From Orthonyx spaldingii (lineage: Eukaryota > Chordata > Aves > Passeriformes > Orthonychidae), in assembly GCA_013397795.1 (NCBI GenBank), contig VZTJ01005909.1, positions 718,084 through 782,083 on the forward strand: a DNA stretch of 64,000 nt, read 5' to 3'. This document shows positions 49,908 to 62,240 of the stretch, in pieces; positions within the stretch are counted from its first letter, which is position 1; each line of letters opens with the position of its first letter. A program made the position numbers and the translations under genes. The notes beneath the pieces are model-generated. The model made no database searches. It was not told the origin of the DNA and was given only the letters and a program-made list of their open reading frames with translations.

Positions 49908-50032
49908 TCACGTTGAGTAAATCACTCTAACTGCCTGCCCCGTGCCTCAGTTTCCCTGTCTGTAAAACAGAGATAATGAAGGTGACCCTCCTCTAAAAGC
50001 TCTGGGAGGAACACTAAGTGCTAATTACAACA
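49908..50032 (-). mobile_element. MIR SINE relic
   Basis: TGAGTAAATCACTCTAACTG, then GTGCCTCAGTTTCCCTGTC and TGTAAAACAGAGATAATGAA, match the core and following region of MIR in antisense (cf. GTGCCTCAGTTTCC / TGTAAAATGGGGATAATA). The order is right, and the later CTAAGTGCTAATTA fits the end. MIR is an ancient amniote-wide SINE, so a recognisable copy in a bird is necessarily old. Confidence 0.75.
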
Positions 50033-52235
50033 TCCTTATCACTCACTCTTCTGCTTCCCTCCTGTTTCTCCTGCGCCTGCTCTCCACTGCCTTTTCCATG
50101 TGTCCCCTCTGTGCCCGCAGCATGGCTCCCCGACTATCATCCCACCTGTACTCCAGCTGCCATCGCAAGTGGCAGCTCCGGGAGAGAGTGATAGCTCGAA
50201 CCTGTGGCAGGTGGCAATGCCACATCCTGCGGTACCGCTGGCATGTGAGACCCTGAGTAGCCTGGAAACCACCTGCAAACCAGGAGCCAACTCTCTCTAT
50301 TTACTCCCAAATTACTTTCCACTGCATATTCCCTTCCTACAGCCCTGGAAGTTGATGGGTGGCATCAGGAATTGAAGCAGGCAAGGAAACAAGGGTAAGA
50401 GCCTCCCTTCCCCACAGTCCAGGTATGCCCAGCTAGTGCAGCCACCCCATTTCTGGGGACAATGGCAATGACAGCAGGCAGGACAGGACCCCTCAGCAAT
50501 CAGCCACCTCTTTGAACAGTGTGAGATCTCCTTGACTTAGCCTTCAGCTTGGCTCAGTGCAAATATCACCAACTCTCATGCTCTACCTCCCAGTCCTGCC
50601 AGGGAGCAAAGCCATCTGCTGTCCTTCCCCTGCTTCTCCTCCTTTGTCTAATCAGCTCTTAAAATAATTGCTGCTCCTCCCGCCCATGTGTCTGGGCCAG
50701 CATCGAAATAGACATAGTTAGGTGGCAAGGAATGGTTCCTGTCCCAAAGCACTGATAGTCTCAAGGGATACAGGTGGAATAAGAGAGAGGAGAGGGCCCA
50801 GATAAGATCCCTGGGGACTCTGTGGCATGGCCAGGACACTGGCAGAGGCTTCCAGTGTCAGTACAGATAATTCACCGCTTGGCTGCTCTCAACCTGGGAA
50901 ACCTCATTTCTTCTTAGAGATGAGCCCTGTGACCAGGCAGGAGCAGAGCTATTTTAGTACAAAAAGTCTAGCCAGAAAACCAACTTTTTCTCACTTGAAT
51001 TGCAATTTTCCATGCAGTATTTGCTTTGTTTGACTGTTTTGCCCAAAGCCATGTTGATTTTTTTCCCCAAGCACATAACAAAACCTTTGCAATTTCTGCA
51101 GATGCTTCTAATGCAAATTTCCATTTCTGTATTTGCTCACTTAACTGTTTCTCTAGCAAAAGTTGGCTCCCATTTGGGCATTTGGGTGCACAGGCCAGTG
51201 AACAGCAACTCTTGAGCTGCTGGAACCAGGTGTGCAGATTCCTGAGCTATGTCCCCATGCCAGCAGGGAGCAGTTTACAAGTGATGGAGGGGAACCACAT
51301 TAATTACACAGCAAAGCCAGCAGTGGGAAAGTCAATGTTCTGTGCAAAAGGTAGATTTTCTGCCTGTAATGAATCATTTCTTGGAGGTGGAGAGGAAAGA
51401 GGAGCCTGGGGAGGAGGAAGGGAGTTGAGGGAACACATGAAGTGGTGGACCAGCAGCTCTGGAGCCATCCTCCCTGTCCCAAACTTCTTGTTTGCGGAGA
51501 GAGCAGAGTTGATCTTTCCCTGCCTTGTCCTCTGCACCAAGGGTAGTGAGGGCATCAGACATGGTCACTCTTAGCAGAAGACAACTCAACATAGACATGG
51601 ATAAGGTCCCCTCCAGCAGCTCTCAGTCTAAACCAAACATGTTTCCAGTTGTGCGTTTCCTGAGCTGGATCAGGACTGAAGGGGCACAGTGATGTGACAT
51701 TAGCTGTTGTGGTATGATGGGGTGAGGACAGTCCCATGGGAGCACAGCAGGAATGAAGGGGATTAAGTATTCATGCAAACACTAGGATACCACTATCTGC
51801 TGAACCGTCTCAGTACCCTCTTTTGAGCAGGCAAAGGGATGGATCCGTTCCAGCTCTCCCTTAGTATAATCTCCAAAGCTTTGGTAATGGGGTACCATCT
51901 GGCACCTGGAAACAGCAGCTCCAGGGCAGGATTGTCCCTGGCTAGTGAAGGATGTGGGCTGCATACCAGTCTCCACCACAGCTTTCACCTGCCCCAGGCT
52001 GCTCTCAGCAATGATAAATAAATAAAACCTCATTCTAGAAGAGTGGCTGCTGCGAAAGAAAAGTGGTAGTTTCAAAACCTAGTGTTTCCAAGACAAAGTC
52101 TTTCATCAGACAATTCCCCACCAGGTGCTGTTAGGGGGTCTGGCTCTGAAGTGGTGAACTGGGGGAAAACAAACTCTGTTTAGTCATTTCCTTCCCCTGC
52201 AGCCTTGCCCAGAGCCTTCCAAAGGAGCTTTGCAG

Positions 52236-52640
52236 CACCTGTCCTGCAGGCGCCTGTGGCAGACACCACTGTGTGACTGCTCTGCCCATAGCGACAGTCG
52301 ATGCTGTGATATAACCTCTGCTGCAGACACAGGCTGTGGATGGACCCCTGTGCTGCAGACACAGCTGTAGCTGCTACAGTTCACCTGTGCTGCAGACACC
52401 AACTGCACGTGCCGGGGTACACCTGTACCACCGACACCGAGTGTGGGTGGTACTGCACACCTGTACCACAGGCGCCGCCTATAAGGGGTGACAAACACCT
52501 GCAGTGCAGATGCTGACTGTTGGCACTGCAGCCCACCTGTCCTGCAGGACAGGTCACAGTCTGCCTCTTCCTGAGGTGTGGTACTACACCTGTAGTGCAG
52601 ATGCCGACTGCAGCCATTACAATACCCCTGGACTCACAGC
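52236..52640. repeat. Minisatellite with a 38-bp period and a CACCTG start in each unit
   Basis: CACCTG occurs at 52382, 52420, 52458, 52496 and 52534, exactly 38 bases apart. Further divergent copies start near 52313 and 52345 and at 52587, and an outlying CACCTG is at 52236. Units share the pattern CACCTGT, then CTGCAGACACCGACTG, then a variable G/T-rich end. Copies differ at many positions, so the array is old or sits in a slowly homogenising context. It lies about 4 kb upstream of the CNTFR start codon. Confidence 0.88.
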
Positions 52641-53029
52641 AGGCACCTCCTGGGCCTCAGCGTTACTGAAGGAGAAACAACACCCTTACCAAAGCCACTC
52701 TCGATTCCTCAGCCTAGGCGTTTGCCAGAGATCCTCACACAGCTTCCCCTAGCCCCGGGACCCATGGTGCCTCCTGTGGGACGTCATTCCTCCCCAAGGG
52801 TGGGGTGTGATGCTGATATGAGCAGTGAAGCACCACAGTGGGCAGGACACCCTCCAGCCCCCAGTTCCCAGGGACTGCACCACTTGTGGGCAGCAGTGCT
52901 CGGGCACTGGAAAGCACTGAGTGCTGTCTCCTCCTTTCAGATCATCCCTGGCAGCAAGGCAAGGGAAAGGAAAGGAAAAAATAGTTGTCACTTAATGTCA
53001 GACACTTGCTAACAGCCCTAAAACCTTCT

Positions 53030-53230
53030 GGCCTTACAGTGCCCTGTCAGCACTAAACTCCTCTTTGCTGCCTAAGAGGAAGAGAAAAAAGAGGGACTTT
53101 ATCATCTCCTTCATATGTCCTATCAGAAAGCCTTATCTGCAGAGACAGAATCCCCACTGCTTGAAAAGCTTTCTTAGATCTAATTTAAATCCCCACTGTC
53201 AATAGAGCAATTAGCACTGCACCCCTCGAC
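53030..53230. promoter_or_regulatory. Block with three GATA-type sites, candidate regulatory element
   Basis: TTATCA (53099), CTATCA (53120) and TTATCT (53133) are GATA cores on the minus strand within 40 bases. ATCTAATTTAAATCC and GCAATTAGCAC follow. It is repeat-free and lies upstream of the CNTFR start codon. Confidence 0.25.
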
Positions 53231-56200
53231 CATGAGTGCCACAGGAATGATTTGAGCCAGCAGAAATTACTTCACTCTTGGCTCTCATGGACTGTGACTT
53301 TCCCCCCTCCACCCCTTCCCTTTCTGGTAATGAAGTGGAGACCCCAAGGAAGAGGACACCCTGGAGGGAGGCACACCCCACAGCTGAGCTCCTTCATCAC
53401 TGTCCCTCTGCCTTCCCAGTGAGAACCACTGGACCCCTGGGTGGCTGTGCAGACTCTCCTGCCCTTGTGGTTTAAGAGATGGACAAATGGTGGAAGGATG
53501 GTCCTCACAAAACCTCCCAGCTGCTTTGGTTGAAGGTGTGCCCCTGAAGGTGCAGAATTCCTGGTTCCAACATACCTGCTGAAGGTTGCTCCATCTTCCC
53601 TGGATGACACTGGCAAGGTGTCTCAGTGTGAAAATCAATGACCAAAGCTGCTTCCCATATCCATGGGGCTGAAGAAAGCAGCTATTTGGGACAGAACATT
53701 AGCCCAGATTACTACTTTGCAGGGCATACTGCACAGTTTAGGAGTTCCAGGAGTAGCTGGGATGGTCTAGGGAGGAACAAGCAACCCATGAAAAGGCTTA
53801 GGCTGTTTGAGCATCTGTCAAATTGGCAAGTTGGCACCCAGGACAGGTAATTTCTTGCTTCTGTGGGTCATGGTGACATGCTTCCACTGGGGCAGGGAGC
53901 TGTAGAAAGACCAGCAGGGTCCTGAGAGTCCCAGGGGCTGGGGGATTCCTGCTCCAGGAGCAAGGTGGGGTCCTCTCCTCTCAAACCACACCTTGCAACT
54001 CTTCAAATTGGTGCCCTAACACATCAGGACAGTGTAGTTCATCCATCCCTGGCAGGACAAGGGACACACTGGGGTGCTATGATCCCTCCGTGGCCCGAGA
54101 ACAGGCAGGGGCACAATGTCAGGAGGGCATGGGGCAGGTAGAGTCGACGAGAACCTCTCCCGTGACTCTGCCCCACAACAGCCCCCGGTGCCACGTCTGT
54201 TGTGGGGCAATGCTGCTGCACAGGCAGGTGCCTGCTGCTGCCCGTTCCCTGTTCCCTCTTGGAGCCCTGAAGGGGGTTGTTTCCCACAGCCAACCTGTCC
54301 TCACAACTCCCACCATGTCAACCAGTTTTTCTTCAAGTGGAGGGCAGCAGTCCAAGATGAGCCATCTGCTCCAGAAGTGATAAAAGCCAACGAGAGGAAC
54401 AGCATACTAATAAGCATCACACGTCTTCAACACTGGCAATGTGAGGAAGCACAGCAGGGCAGCAGGGGGCTTGAATCCCCATGGCAGAGGAGGAACATTG
54501 TCCCAGGACTGTTCCTCAGGGACATCAGTGCCACCTGGGCAGGAAGCTCAGCCAAGCTGCCATATCCAAGCCCCACTCCTCCACAGCCCACAGCCACACT
54601 CAGGCAGCCTCTGAGATGCAGGAAAACTCAGACCAACATTGGGAAATGTAATTTTCCGTCTCTTTTTACTCAACTTTCCTCTGCACTGAGCATTTCCTGG
54701 CTCCCTGCAGAGAGAGATTGCAGGAATGAATTGGATCTTTGCTTCTATTAAAGAACTGCCAAAACCAGCACTTTTTATCTGAAGCCTCCGTTAAAATGAG
54801 GTCTTGAGCAGTGTTTTTCCATAGATGGTGCCATGTCAGGGACAGGCAGAAGAGATCAGACAGAGAAGGGAGAGAGGTTGGAGATGTGCGATGCTTGTGG
54901 TTCAGGTGCTTCCCGGTGCTCCTCTCTGGAAGCTGGAGAAATCACCTAAGATGGGCGTATTTGGGAGCAGATCCTGCTCATTCTGAGTCTCCAGGCTGTG
55001 GTTACTGTGGGATGGAGCTCTTGGTGTCACGCTAATTTTCAGCACTTCGATTCCCAGCCTCCACCCCCAAAACCAGAATATTAATGATGCGGAACAAAAC
55101 TAAAACAACCCCACAAAATCAAAACCAAACTCCCATACACTGAGCAAACAACCCCAAATGCTTTAGGAAGGTCCTGCTGTCTCACATCAGGTTCGGTTTG
55201 TGCTTTCCAGGCAAATGCTGGCAACATTTCTTATTTTTGTCTGCAGGGCTGCATTGCCCTTCAATCTCCCTAGGATTTTGCTCACAACCCTGTTTTCTGC
55301 CTTGGGGAGACTCTGTAGCAAGGCTGCTTTATGAAATACCCAACATCCCTTCAGATACAAAGCTCCAGGGCAGAGAAAAGCATCCTAATAGTAAAATCTG
55401 GACTGTGGCATAGTCATGTGCCATCCTGAGCAAAACAAGGAGGAAAAGGAGGACAGACAGGGCTTTTCCAGACTTCTTCTATCAGCTGGATGCCCACAAC
55501 AGAGCAGACATGGCATAGAGGAGTATGATGTTTCCCACAGTCACTGCTAGGAGTGATTTTGGGACATGTCTGGCCACAGCAGCCTTAGCATCCCCTTCAA
55601 TAGCACCTGCAGACACAGGTTCCACAGGGTTTTGCTTGAAACATGAAGGCTGCATCTCTTACTAGCACAGTTCTGCTCCTCTGGTGATCTGTTCTCTGCT
55701 GCACCCATGCAAGGGGCTGAACACAGTGCAGGCACTGTGTCTGAGCTCACTGGCACTGGGGTTATGTGAGGTGAAGAGCATGGCGCTGCTGTGGAAGCAC
55801 AGCGGCAAGCAGGGCAAAACTGCCAGCTGCCAGCCCAGCCCAGCTGCTGGCACCCTGCAGGACCCCCTTCCACCAGCACAAGAAGGACCATGCTGGCTTG
55901 GCCCCAGGAAACCTCGTAGTGATGATGTCCCCAAGCCAGGGAGAGCTACAGCTCATTCCCAAATCAACACAGGCATCCAAGGACTGAGACCACAGCACTG
56001 CTGCTCAAAAAGCAGGGCAGCTTTGCTTTTTGCCAGCATGCTGAGACAGAGCTAGAGGAGGATGGGAGCCTGAAGTTGTGTTGCAGGGGCTCAGGGACAT
56101 GAGCAGGATTGAAGTGAGGAACACCAGAAGAGATCTTGGCAGATGTCTTGTCCGAGGAGGGAAGAAGATACTGACTTAGCAGTACTGGGAGAGTATGCAA

Positions 56201-56343
56201 TGGAACACCCAGTTGTACAGAGCTTCTCGAGCATTTTAATTTTAGCTTGGCTTGTTGCTTGGGCTTTCTTTTTTTTTTTAATTGTTGGCACAGAGGAAGC
56301 CACTCCAATGACTCTGATGCTGCCTCCCCAGAGATGCCTCAGT

Positions 56344-56490
56344 ATCATGGAATCATAAAATCAATCATTTAAGTTGGACAAAAACCTCATTGAGTCCAAC
56401 TGTAAACCTAACACTGCCAAGTCCACCACTAAACCCTGTTCTAAGTGCCGTATTTACATGTCTTTTAAGTACCTCCAGGGATGGTGACTA
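56344..56490 (-). mobile_element. CR1 LINE 3' end, older copy
   Basis: ATCATGGAATCATAAAATCA, then ATTTAAGTTGGACAAAAACC, TGAGTCCAACTGTAAACC and ACACTGCCAAGTCCACCACT followed by TTAAGTACCTCCAGGGATGG, are the reverse complement of a CR1 3' end with its C-terminal codons. Divergence is moderate. It is 5'-truncated at about 56490. Confidence 0.9.
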
Positions 56491-58708
56491 TGGTTTGTGT
56501 AGCTTTGCTTCATCTCTCCTCCATGCCTGCAGTACAAGTTGGCAGGATGATGGGGTAGGCAGGAGCCAGGCAGCTTCCAAGGCCCAGGGAGAGCAGCAAA
56601 CACTGCTGGAGACAGACAGGGGCTCAGGATGCTGGGGACAGTGTGATCCCCACTGATCCCTGCTTGCTGTCCAGGTTCCACAGGACCTGCTGGTGTTCCC
56701 ACTGCCTCTAATGCCTTCAGACACCAACTAGCCTGGGGTCATTGGCCCACAAGCTGCTGTGGGGACAGAGTCCACTCCAGGAAGCCAGGACAGATGTGAC
56801 AGTGAGTACATCTGTCCTTCACCTTCATCTGGGCTGCCCCCTGCCTCCCTCCTCACTGCAAGAACACTGCTCAAAACCTGGGAAGGGAAAAGCAGACTGG
56901 AGAGGAACTCTGCCCATTCTGCAGACAGACAGGCTTTGTTGGTCGTTGCTTCACCCAGTTCCATCCAGTTCCATCACCACACTCAGCCCATGTGGTTCCA
57001 CAGGAGTCCAGCATATCCCATGCAGCCTTCTGGGGTCTGTGTCCGTATGTCACAGCAGCACCCAGTTTTTGAAGTGGGCAGCTGAGGGGGATGATTGAGG
57101 CCATATAGGTTCCCTGTAATGCCCTGATGACAAGTGAGAAGGGTGGCACTGAAGGGAGGAACTAATCCTGCCCTTGGGTGAGAGCAGCCCATGTTAGGTC
57201 CCGTGATGCTGGAAGGGACTTTCTGCTGCCAGTAGCCTCTTTGGTAGACACAGGAGTCTGCCCCAGGACTGAGCCTAAGGCTGGCAATGGGACTGGAGTG
57301 ATGTGCCTGCCCTCTTCTGCTTGCAAACACCCTCCTGGGAAAGCAGTGGGTAGGAACTGAACTCTTTTTGCTCTGCCCCCTGAAATGGCCCTACTCATAG
57401 GCCAAGCCTCACCACATGACAGCAGCTGTTTTGGCACCACTGCTGCCTCAGTTTGCAGCAGGATCTCACTGGTCCCTGCCTCCTTGCCCCCTCTCAGCTT
57501 AGCATTGCCTGGATTCAGCTGGTGGAAGGGGAAAAGCAGCCATGAGAGGCAGAACCAGCATTGCTGAAATGGGCTGGGGGCACCCCAAAGCGCCAGGCTG
57601 GCACTCCTCGCCTGGCCTCCAACTGCTGCTTCTTTGAGGGGCTCTGACTGCCAGAGCCTGGAGCCAGCAGGGCCTGTGGGGTGAGACCAAGGGGCTGCTG
57701 AGGACCCCTCTGAAAACCCTAGGTACCCTCAACCTCCCTGGAATCCTGCCCCAGACCTCACAGACAGTGTTTGCTGAGGGCAAGCAGAGGATGAGGAGGG
57801 AGAAATGGAGTTGGCTGGAGGCAACTGTGCTGAAATAAAAGTCAAGAAAGTATCTCGCCCAAAACTACAGGAAAGTTTAATTACCAAGGACAAAACACCA
57901 TCTGTTTGTGGGGACTGTGACCTCCTGCTGCCCCCGGACTTTTAACAGCTCTTAAATTAACACGTTCGTTAGGCGTGGTTTGCTGTCTGACATTAGAGAA
58001 GCAGTTTCTGTAGGGCAGAGACGAGGATGGAGTGGCTGTCCACTGAGACCTGTGCTGGTGTGGTGTGGTGGGCTCAGTGGTGATGGGGGAAACAAAACAC
58101 CCTTTTGGAAACGTGGATCCCCTCCACTCATGGGTCTAGCAAACCCACCATCGCTGTGTTGCCACTGGCAGGTGAAGCATGATGTGAGAATGTATTTGGG
58201 TCTCTGCCCCTTTCCAAAAAATAAAGCCAAGAAGATGTACGCTTGGAGGAAGATTTTGCCATGTAAAGCCAGCAGAATTAAATGAATACTCAATAAAGAA
58301 GAGGCTGGATTAAAATCCAATTTGTTTTCAGCCCTGCAAGGGAAGGAAGATGCATACATTGGCACCAAGTCCCAGAACTGATTTAGGAATGTCCAACTGT
58401 GCAGTTACTCTCTTTATTTTCTTTCCTATTGTTTATGGGATAGAGCATCCAAGGTGGACATAGCATCACCTTCCTACCTACCTACACTGGAAGCAGTTCA
58501 AAGCCAACCTGGCCATATAGGAGGAAAACAACTCAGCTGGGAGAGGTCCCACTTTGCAAGATCCCAGAAGGCTTTTTCTCCCTCACCTGAGCTTTGCTCC
58601 ACGAGCTCCCATTCTCAAGTCATGTGGCTGTCACAAAGGAGCCTGGAGGCGAGGGCAGCTGCTGCCAGTATTTCTGCAGCAAGACACTTTTTCCACTTCC
58701 AAATTAAC

Positions 58709-58709
<1 letters not shown>

Positions 58710-58750
<41 letters not shown>

Positions 58751-58763
58751 AGAAGAAGAAGGG
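58710..58763 (+). repeat. A39 tract followed by (GAA)n
   Basis: Thirty-nine consecutive A residues (58710-58748) lead into GAAGAAGAAGAAGGGAAG. It resembles a retroposed poly(A) tail, but the sequence before it is not recognisable as a gene, and CR1-driven genomes rarely carry poly(A) retrocopies. Expansion of a simple repeat is the safer reading. Confidence 0.9.
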
Positions 58764-59679
58764 AAGAGTAAACCCTCAAAGCCAAATGCTAAACATGAAT
58801 GCAGTGGCCTCTGGGATCTGCCATGAAGACTCACATCCAAGGAGCACAGATCCAGGTCTATATTCATCCTAGGGCAATTCTAGGGGCTGTGGGTCTGGAG
58901 GTGGCCATGCTACCAGACTTCAGGGGTAAGCAGGGGAGTGCTTGATACTCCTACTTGGTCCCACACTCCCTGCATGATCACCCTGCCCCACCAGCCAGGC
59001 TCTTGCTGCACTCTTGGGGCTCTCCTGTCCTTCCAGTCCACAGAACCAGTGCCTGTCTTCCACTCTTATGTCCCTGACAGGTCAGCCCCTCTCCAACTCT
59101 GCACCACATTCATATGCCTTAAAACTATCAGGACTTTTTGTCCCTGTGCTCAAGACAAGTGCCAGCATCAAGTCTCATCCTATGCATCTGCCTCTTCTCA
59201 GCCTCCCTCTCCTTCCAGCAGCCACCCCTAAAATCTCTTTCACCCCTAAAATCACACCATGGCTTTGCTCCTTTTCACCTTCGCAGGCAAATCAGTCAGT
59301 ATATGAGGGACAGCCCTTGCAATGCCAAATTTGCCTTGGAAATCCCCTTGCCTACCTGCACCCCAGTGATCTCCATCCCAGGAGGTTGGTGTGCTTCAAA
59401 CCTCCTGTCTGGAGCCTGCACTCATTTCTCCCCTCTCTCGGGGGTCAGGCAGCAGGCAGGAACCAGAGTGGCACCCCTGCCTGGCAGGCTGCCTTCCACC
59501 AGGCGTGGCAGGGCAGATGTGAACCACGTGTGCCTTTTGTCTCAGGACCTTTCCTGCAAGCTCCAGCACTGAAGGAAGAGAAAACCATCAGCCAAGATCA
59601 GCCATGGAGTCCCCAGCGGCCTCCAGCCCCCTCCCAATGTCTGGCTCCACTCCATCCACTGGGGCAAGACTCAGTTTAG

Positions 59680-59940
59680 GGCAGGGCTTGTTTTTTAATT
59701 AGAAAATATTCATCAGCATTTAAAAATAAAATAATAAAAAAGTGTCAACCAGCTGGGGCCACGAAAGCTGGGGCGTTTTTGGCTCCTGACCAAGCACTTT
59801 GATAGAAAGCCTTTTTGGAAAATGCCGTAGAAAACATTTAATTTCTCCCAAGGCCTGCATATGGGGCTCATCACTTGCGCATATTGCACAGGAATATTCA
59901 TGTGTGCTGGCCTCCTGCTACAGGATGACGAGGGTTCGCC
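59680..59940. promoter_or_regulatory. AT-rich unique block, candidate conserved non-coding element
   Basis: TTTAATTAGAAAATATTCAT, TTAAAAATAAAATAATAAAA, AAAACATTTAATTTCTCCC and GAATATTCATGTG sit in a stretch without recognisable repeats. The evidence is composition and homeodomain-like cores only. Confidence 0.2.
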
Positions 59941-61234
59941 GGTGCAGCATGCAAAAGGGGCTCCTTCCCTTCCCTTCTTTTTTTTTCTTTGGAAGAGGAA
60001 AGCACATTATTTCACTTTCAATCCCCAAATATTTGTCAATGGCAGAACAAAGGAAAAACTGAGCCAGAGTTGGGTCTGCTCGCACACATCAGCTCGCTGC
60101 GCTCACCACAGGGTAGAGCCACAGATGAGCAGCAAATGCGGGGAAACAGATTTCTGCCCTGGGTTTTGCTGCTTTCCAGTTGCTTGAGCCCATTCTGATG
60201 CTGCCTGAATAGAGAGCAGGAGCTTGACTTCTACTTCCCTGGCACAGCAAGAGGTTTCATTTCACATCCCAGCTCTCCACTCCAGGGATGTGGAGCTGGC
60301 TTATCCTGGACTTGCCACTGGGTATATCCGTTAGCTAATGCCCTTCTGCAAAATGCAGGACTGAAAATACTTCACTGTGGCCGACCCAGCAAGGGGATGA
60401 CTGTGGTGGCTTGGACCCTCATCTCCCACCAGTGCTGCTGGCTCCCTCCCTTTCACCCTCAGCTTCAGTCTCAGCAGCATTTGCTTTTCTGCAACAAGCC
60501 AATGAGCTCTTCTGGAAGGAGCCAACCTAACACCGAGCATCTTCTCACCCTCTCACTAGGATGCTCACCTCCAGCAAATGCTCCCTTCTTCCCCTTGAGA
60601 CCCCTTCTTTCCGTAAGCCCCTACCTCTGCCTCCTGCTCTGCAGCCTGCCTGGGCTGCCCAACCTTCTTTAACCATTCCTAAAGCATTTGTGCTCCCTTT
60701 CCCCAGCTCCGGCTGCACCCCTCATTCCTATCAAGCTGCTCTCTACAGCTCCAGCACCTCCCAGAACAGCATGTACCAGCCTTACTGGAGCAATTCTGAC
60801 TGGCCCCAAAAAAAGCTTCTTCCTGGTGGAAAAAAACTCAGAGCACTAATTAGGAGAAACCCTGGGCACGAAGAGGGTGTAGGAAAGAAAACCATCTGAT
60901 CCCACTATCTCTGTGGAAGTGAAGTTAGACAGCTCAGGAAGAGGGCACATCTCCTGCTGGAGTTGCAGAAGAGCCTCTGATTAGAGAAGAACCTTTGTGC
61001 AGGGCTCAAACTGTAGTTCTTAGACACACTTGTGAAAAGTATTAATAAAAAAATCTACTGAATCTTCAAAACAGGAATCATGCCTCAATAAGTGTGCACA
61101 TGGAGACTTTATTAATTTTCATATTTTTTGGCAAGCTTTCCCAATGGGAAAGGGGAAATTTGATGCCAAGTGTATGCCTAGGCAGGTTCTGCAAGATCTG
61201 CTATGGAAAAAAAATTACACGGGAAAGAAAAAAG

Positions 61235-61715
61235 TCCTTAAACCACATCTGGAGCACTGTGCCCAGTTTTGGTGCTCTGGTACAAGATTGGCAATGCTGA
61301 CCACACTCACGTCCATGAAGGCCGGTGATGAGGCTGAGGGCACATGGGGATGAGGACAGGTTGAGAAAATTGGGTTTGTGCAGCCTGCAAAAGTGATGGT
61401 TTTGGAGGGATTGAACAGCAACATGACAGCACCTACCTAGAGATTACTGAGATGATGGAGACAGGCTGTTTCCTCCATGGTGGGAAGATGAGAGACAACA
61501 GGCATGAGCTGCAAGAGCTGCAAGAGGAGAGGTTCAGGCTTGCTGTAAGGAAGGCATAGTCTCATGACAGTTACCTGCTGCAAGATGAACCCAGCCAGGT
61601 CATAGGACCGAAGCCTGGAGGTTTTCAAAACCCAAACAGGCAAAGTAAACTGGCCCACACTCAGTATTCACCCTGCTGGGGGCAGGATTCTGGACTAGAT
61701 CTTTCCCAGGCCATT
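61235..61715 (+). mobile_element. Old, decayed CR1 LINE 3' half
   Basis: ACCACATCTGGAGCACTGTG, then CCCAGTTTTGGTGCTCTGG, then GGGCACATGGGGATGAGGAC, GAAAATTGGGTTTGTGCAGC, GGTGGGAAGATGAGAGACAA and TGGACTAGATCTTTCCCAGG follow the order of CR1 ORF2 and 3' UTR. There is much substitution, and part of the middle appears deleted or rearranged. The 5' limit is unclear; an A-rich stretch at 61200-61235 precedes the first recognisable part. Confidence 0.7.
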
Positions 61716-62034
61716 TCTTACCTGGTTGGACAGATGAGCATGCCATTGCCAAGAAAAATTAAATATGATGAAGTCCCCCAAAAATTCTGAGGGGGATGGC
61801 CCTGTGCAGCGCTCCTTTCAAATACTGGAAAGCAAAATCTGGATGAACACATCTGACGAGCTCTCTGCCTAGAGCGTGATGTAGACCATGGAGACAAACA
61901 GAGACTGCAGGACTGCAATGTGTCAGGGCCTGATCCTGTGCTCATCACAACCCCATTGATGAAGTGGAGACTGAGGAGATGGCTGTCTGTCCCTTTTCCA
62001 AGCTTCCTTCTGCGGGGACTGCCGCACATGACAC

Positions 62035-62240
62035 CAGTAAGTGATTAATGAGTGGCCAAGCCCGTCAGCACGCAGCCTGCGTGCATGGGCGCTTTGCATG
62101 TGTGCGCACCGCTCCCCGGGACTTGGCGGGGAGGGGAGCTGGGGAGAAGAGCGCTGACAAGCAGATGATTAATTGAAATGCAAGCGGGAGGAAAAGCAAT
62201 GTCCGCTAAAACTATCAGGCGCTGTGAGCATGGGAAAGGA
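62035..62240. promoter_or_regulatory. CpG-containing core flanked by two TGATTAAT sites, candidate enhancer
   Basis: TGATTAAT (PBX-HOX type) occurs at 62042-62049 and 62166-62173. The 116 bases between them are CpG-rich (CAGCACGCAGCCTGCGTGC, GTGCGCACCGCTCCCCGGG, CTTGGCGGGG). ATGCAAGCGG and CTATCAGGCGC follow. No repeat is visible. It is upstream of the CNTFR start codon. Confidence 0.35.

Noticed and set aside
58454..58771. Processed pseudogene ending in the A39 tract
   Set aside because: The sequence left of the tract is not recognisable as any gene, there is no intact frame and no flanking target duplication could be seen.
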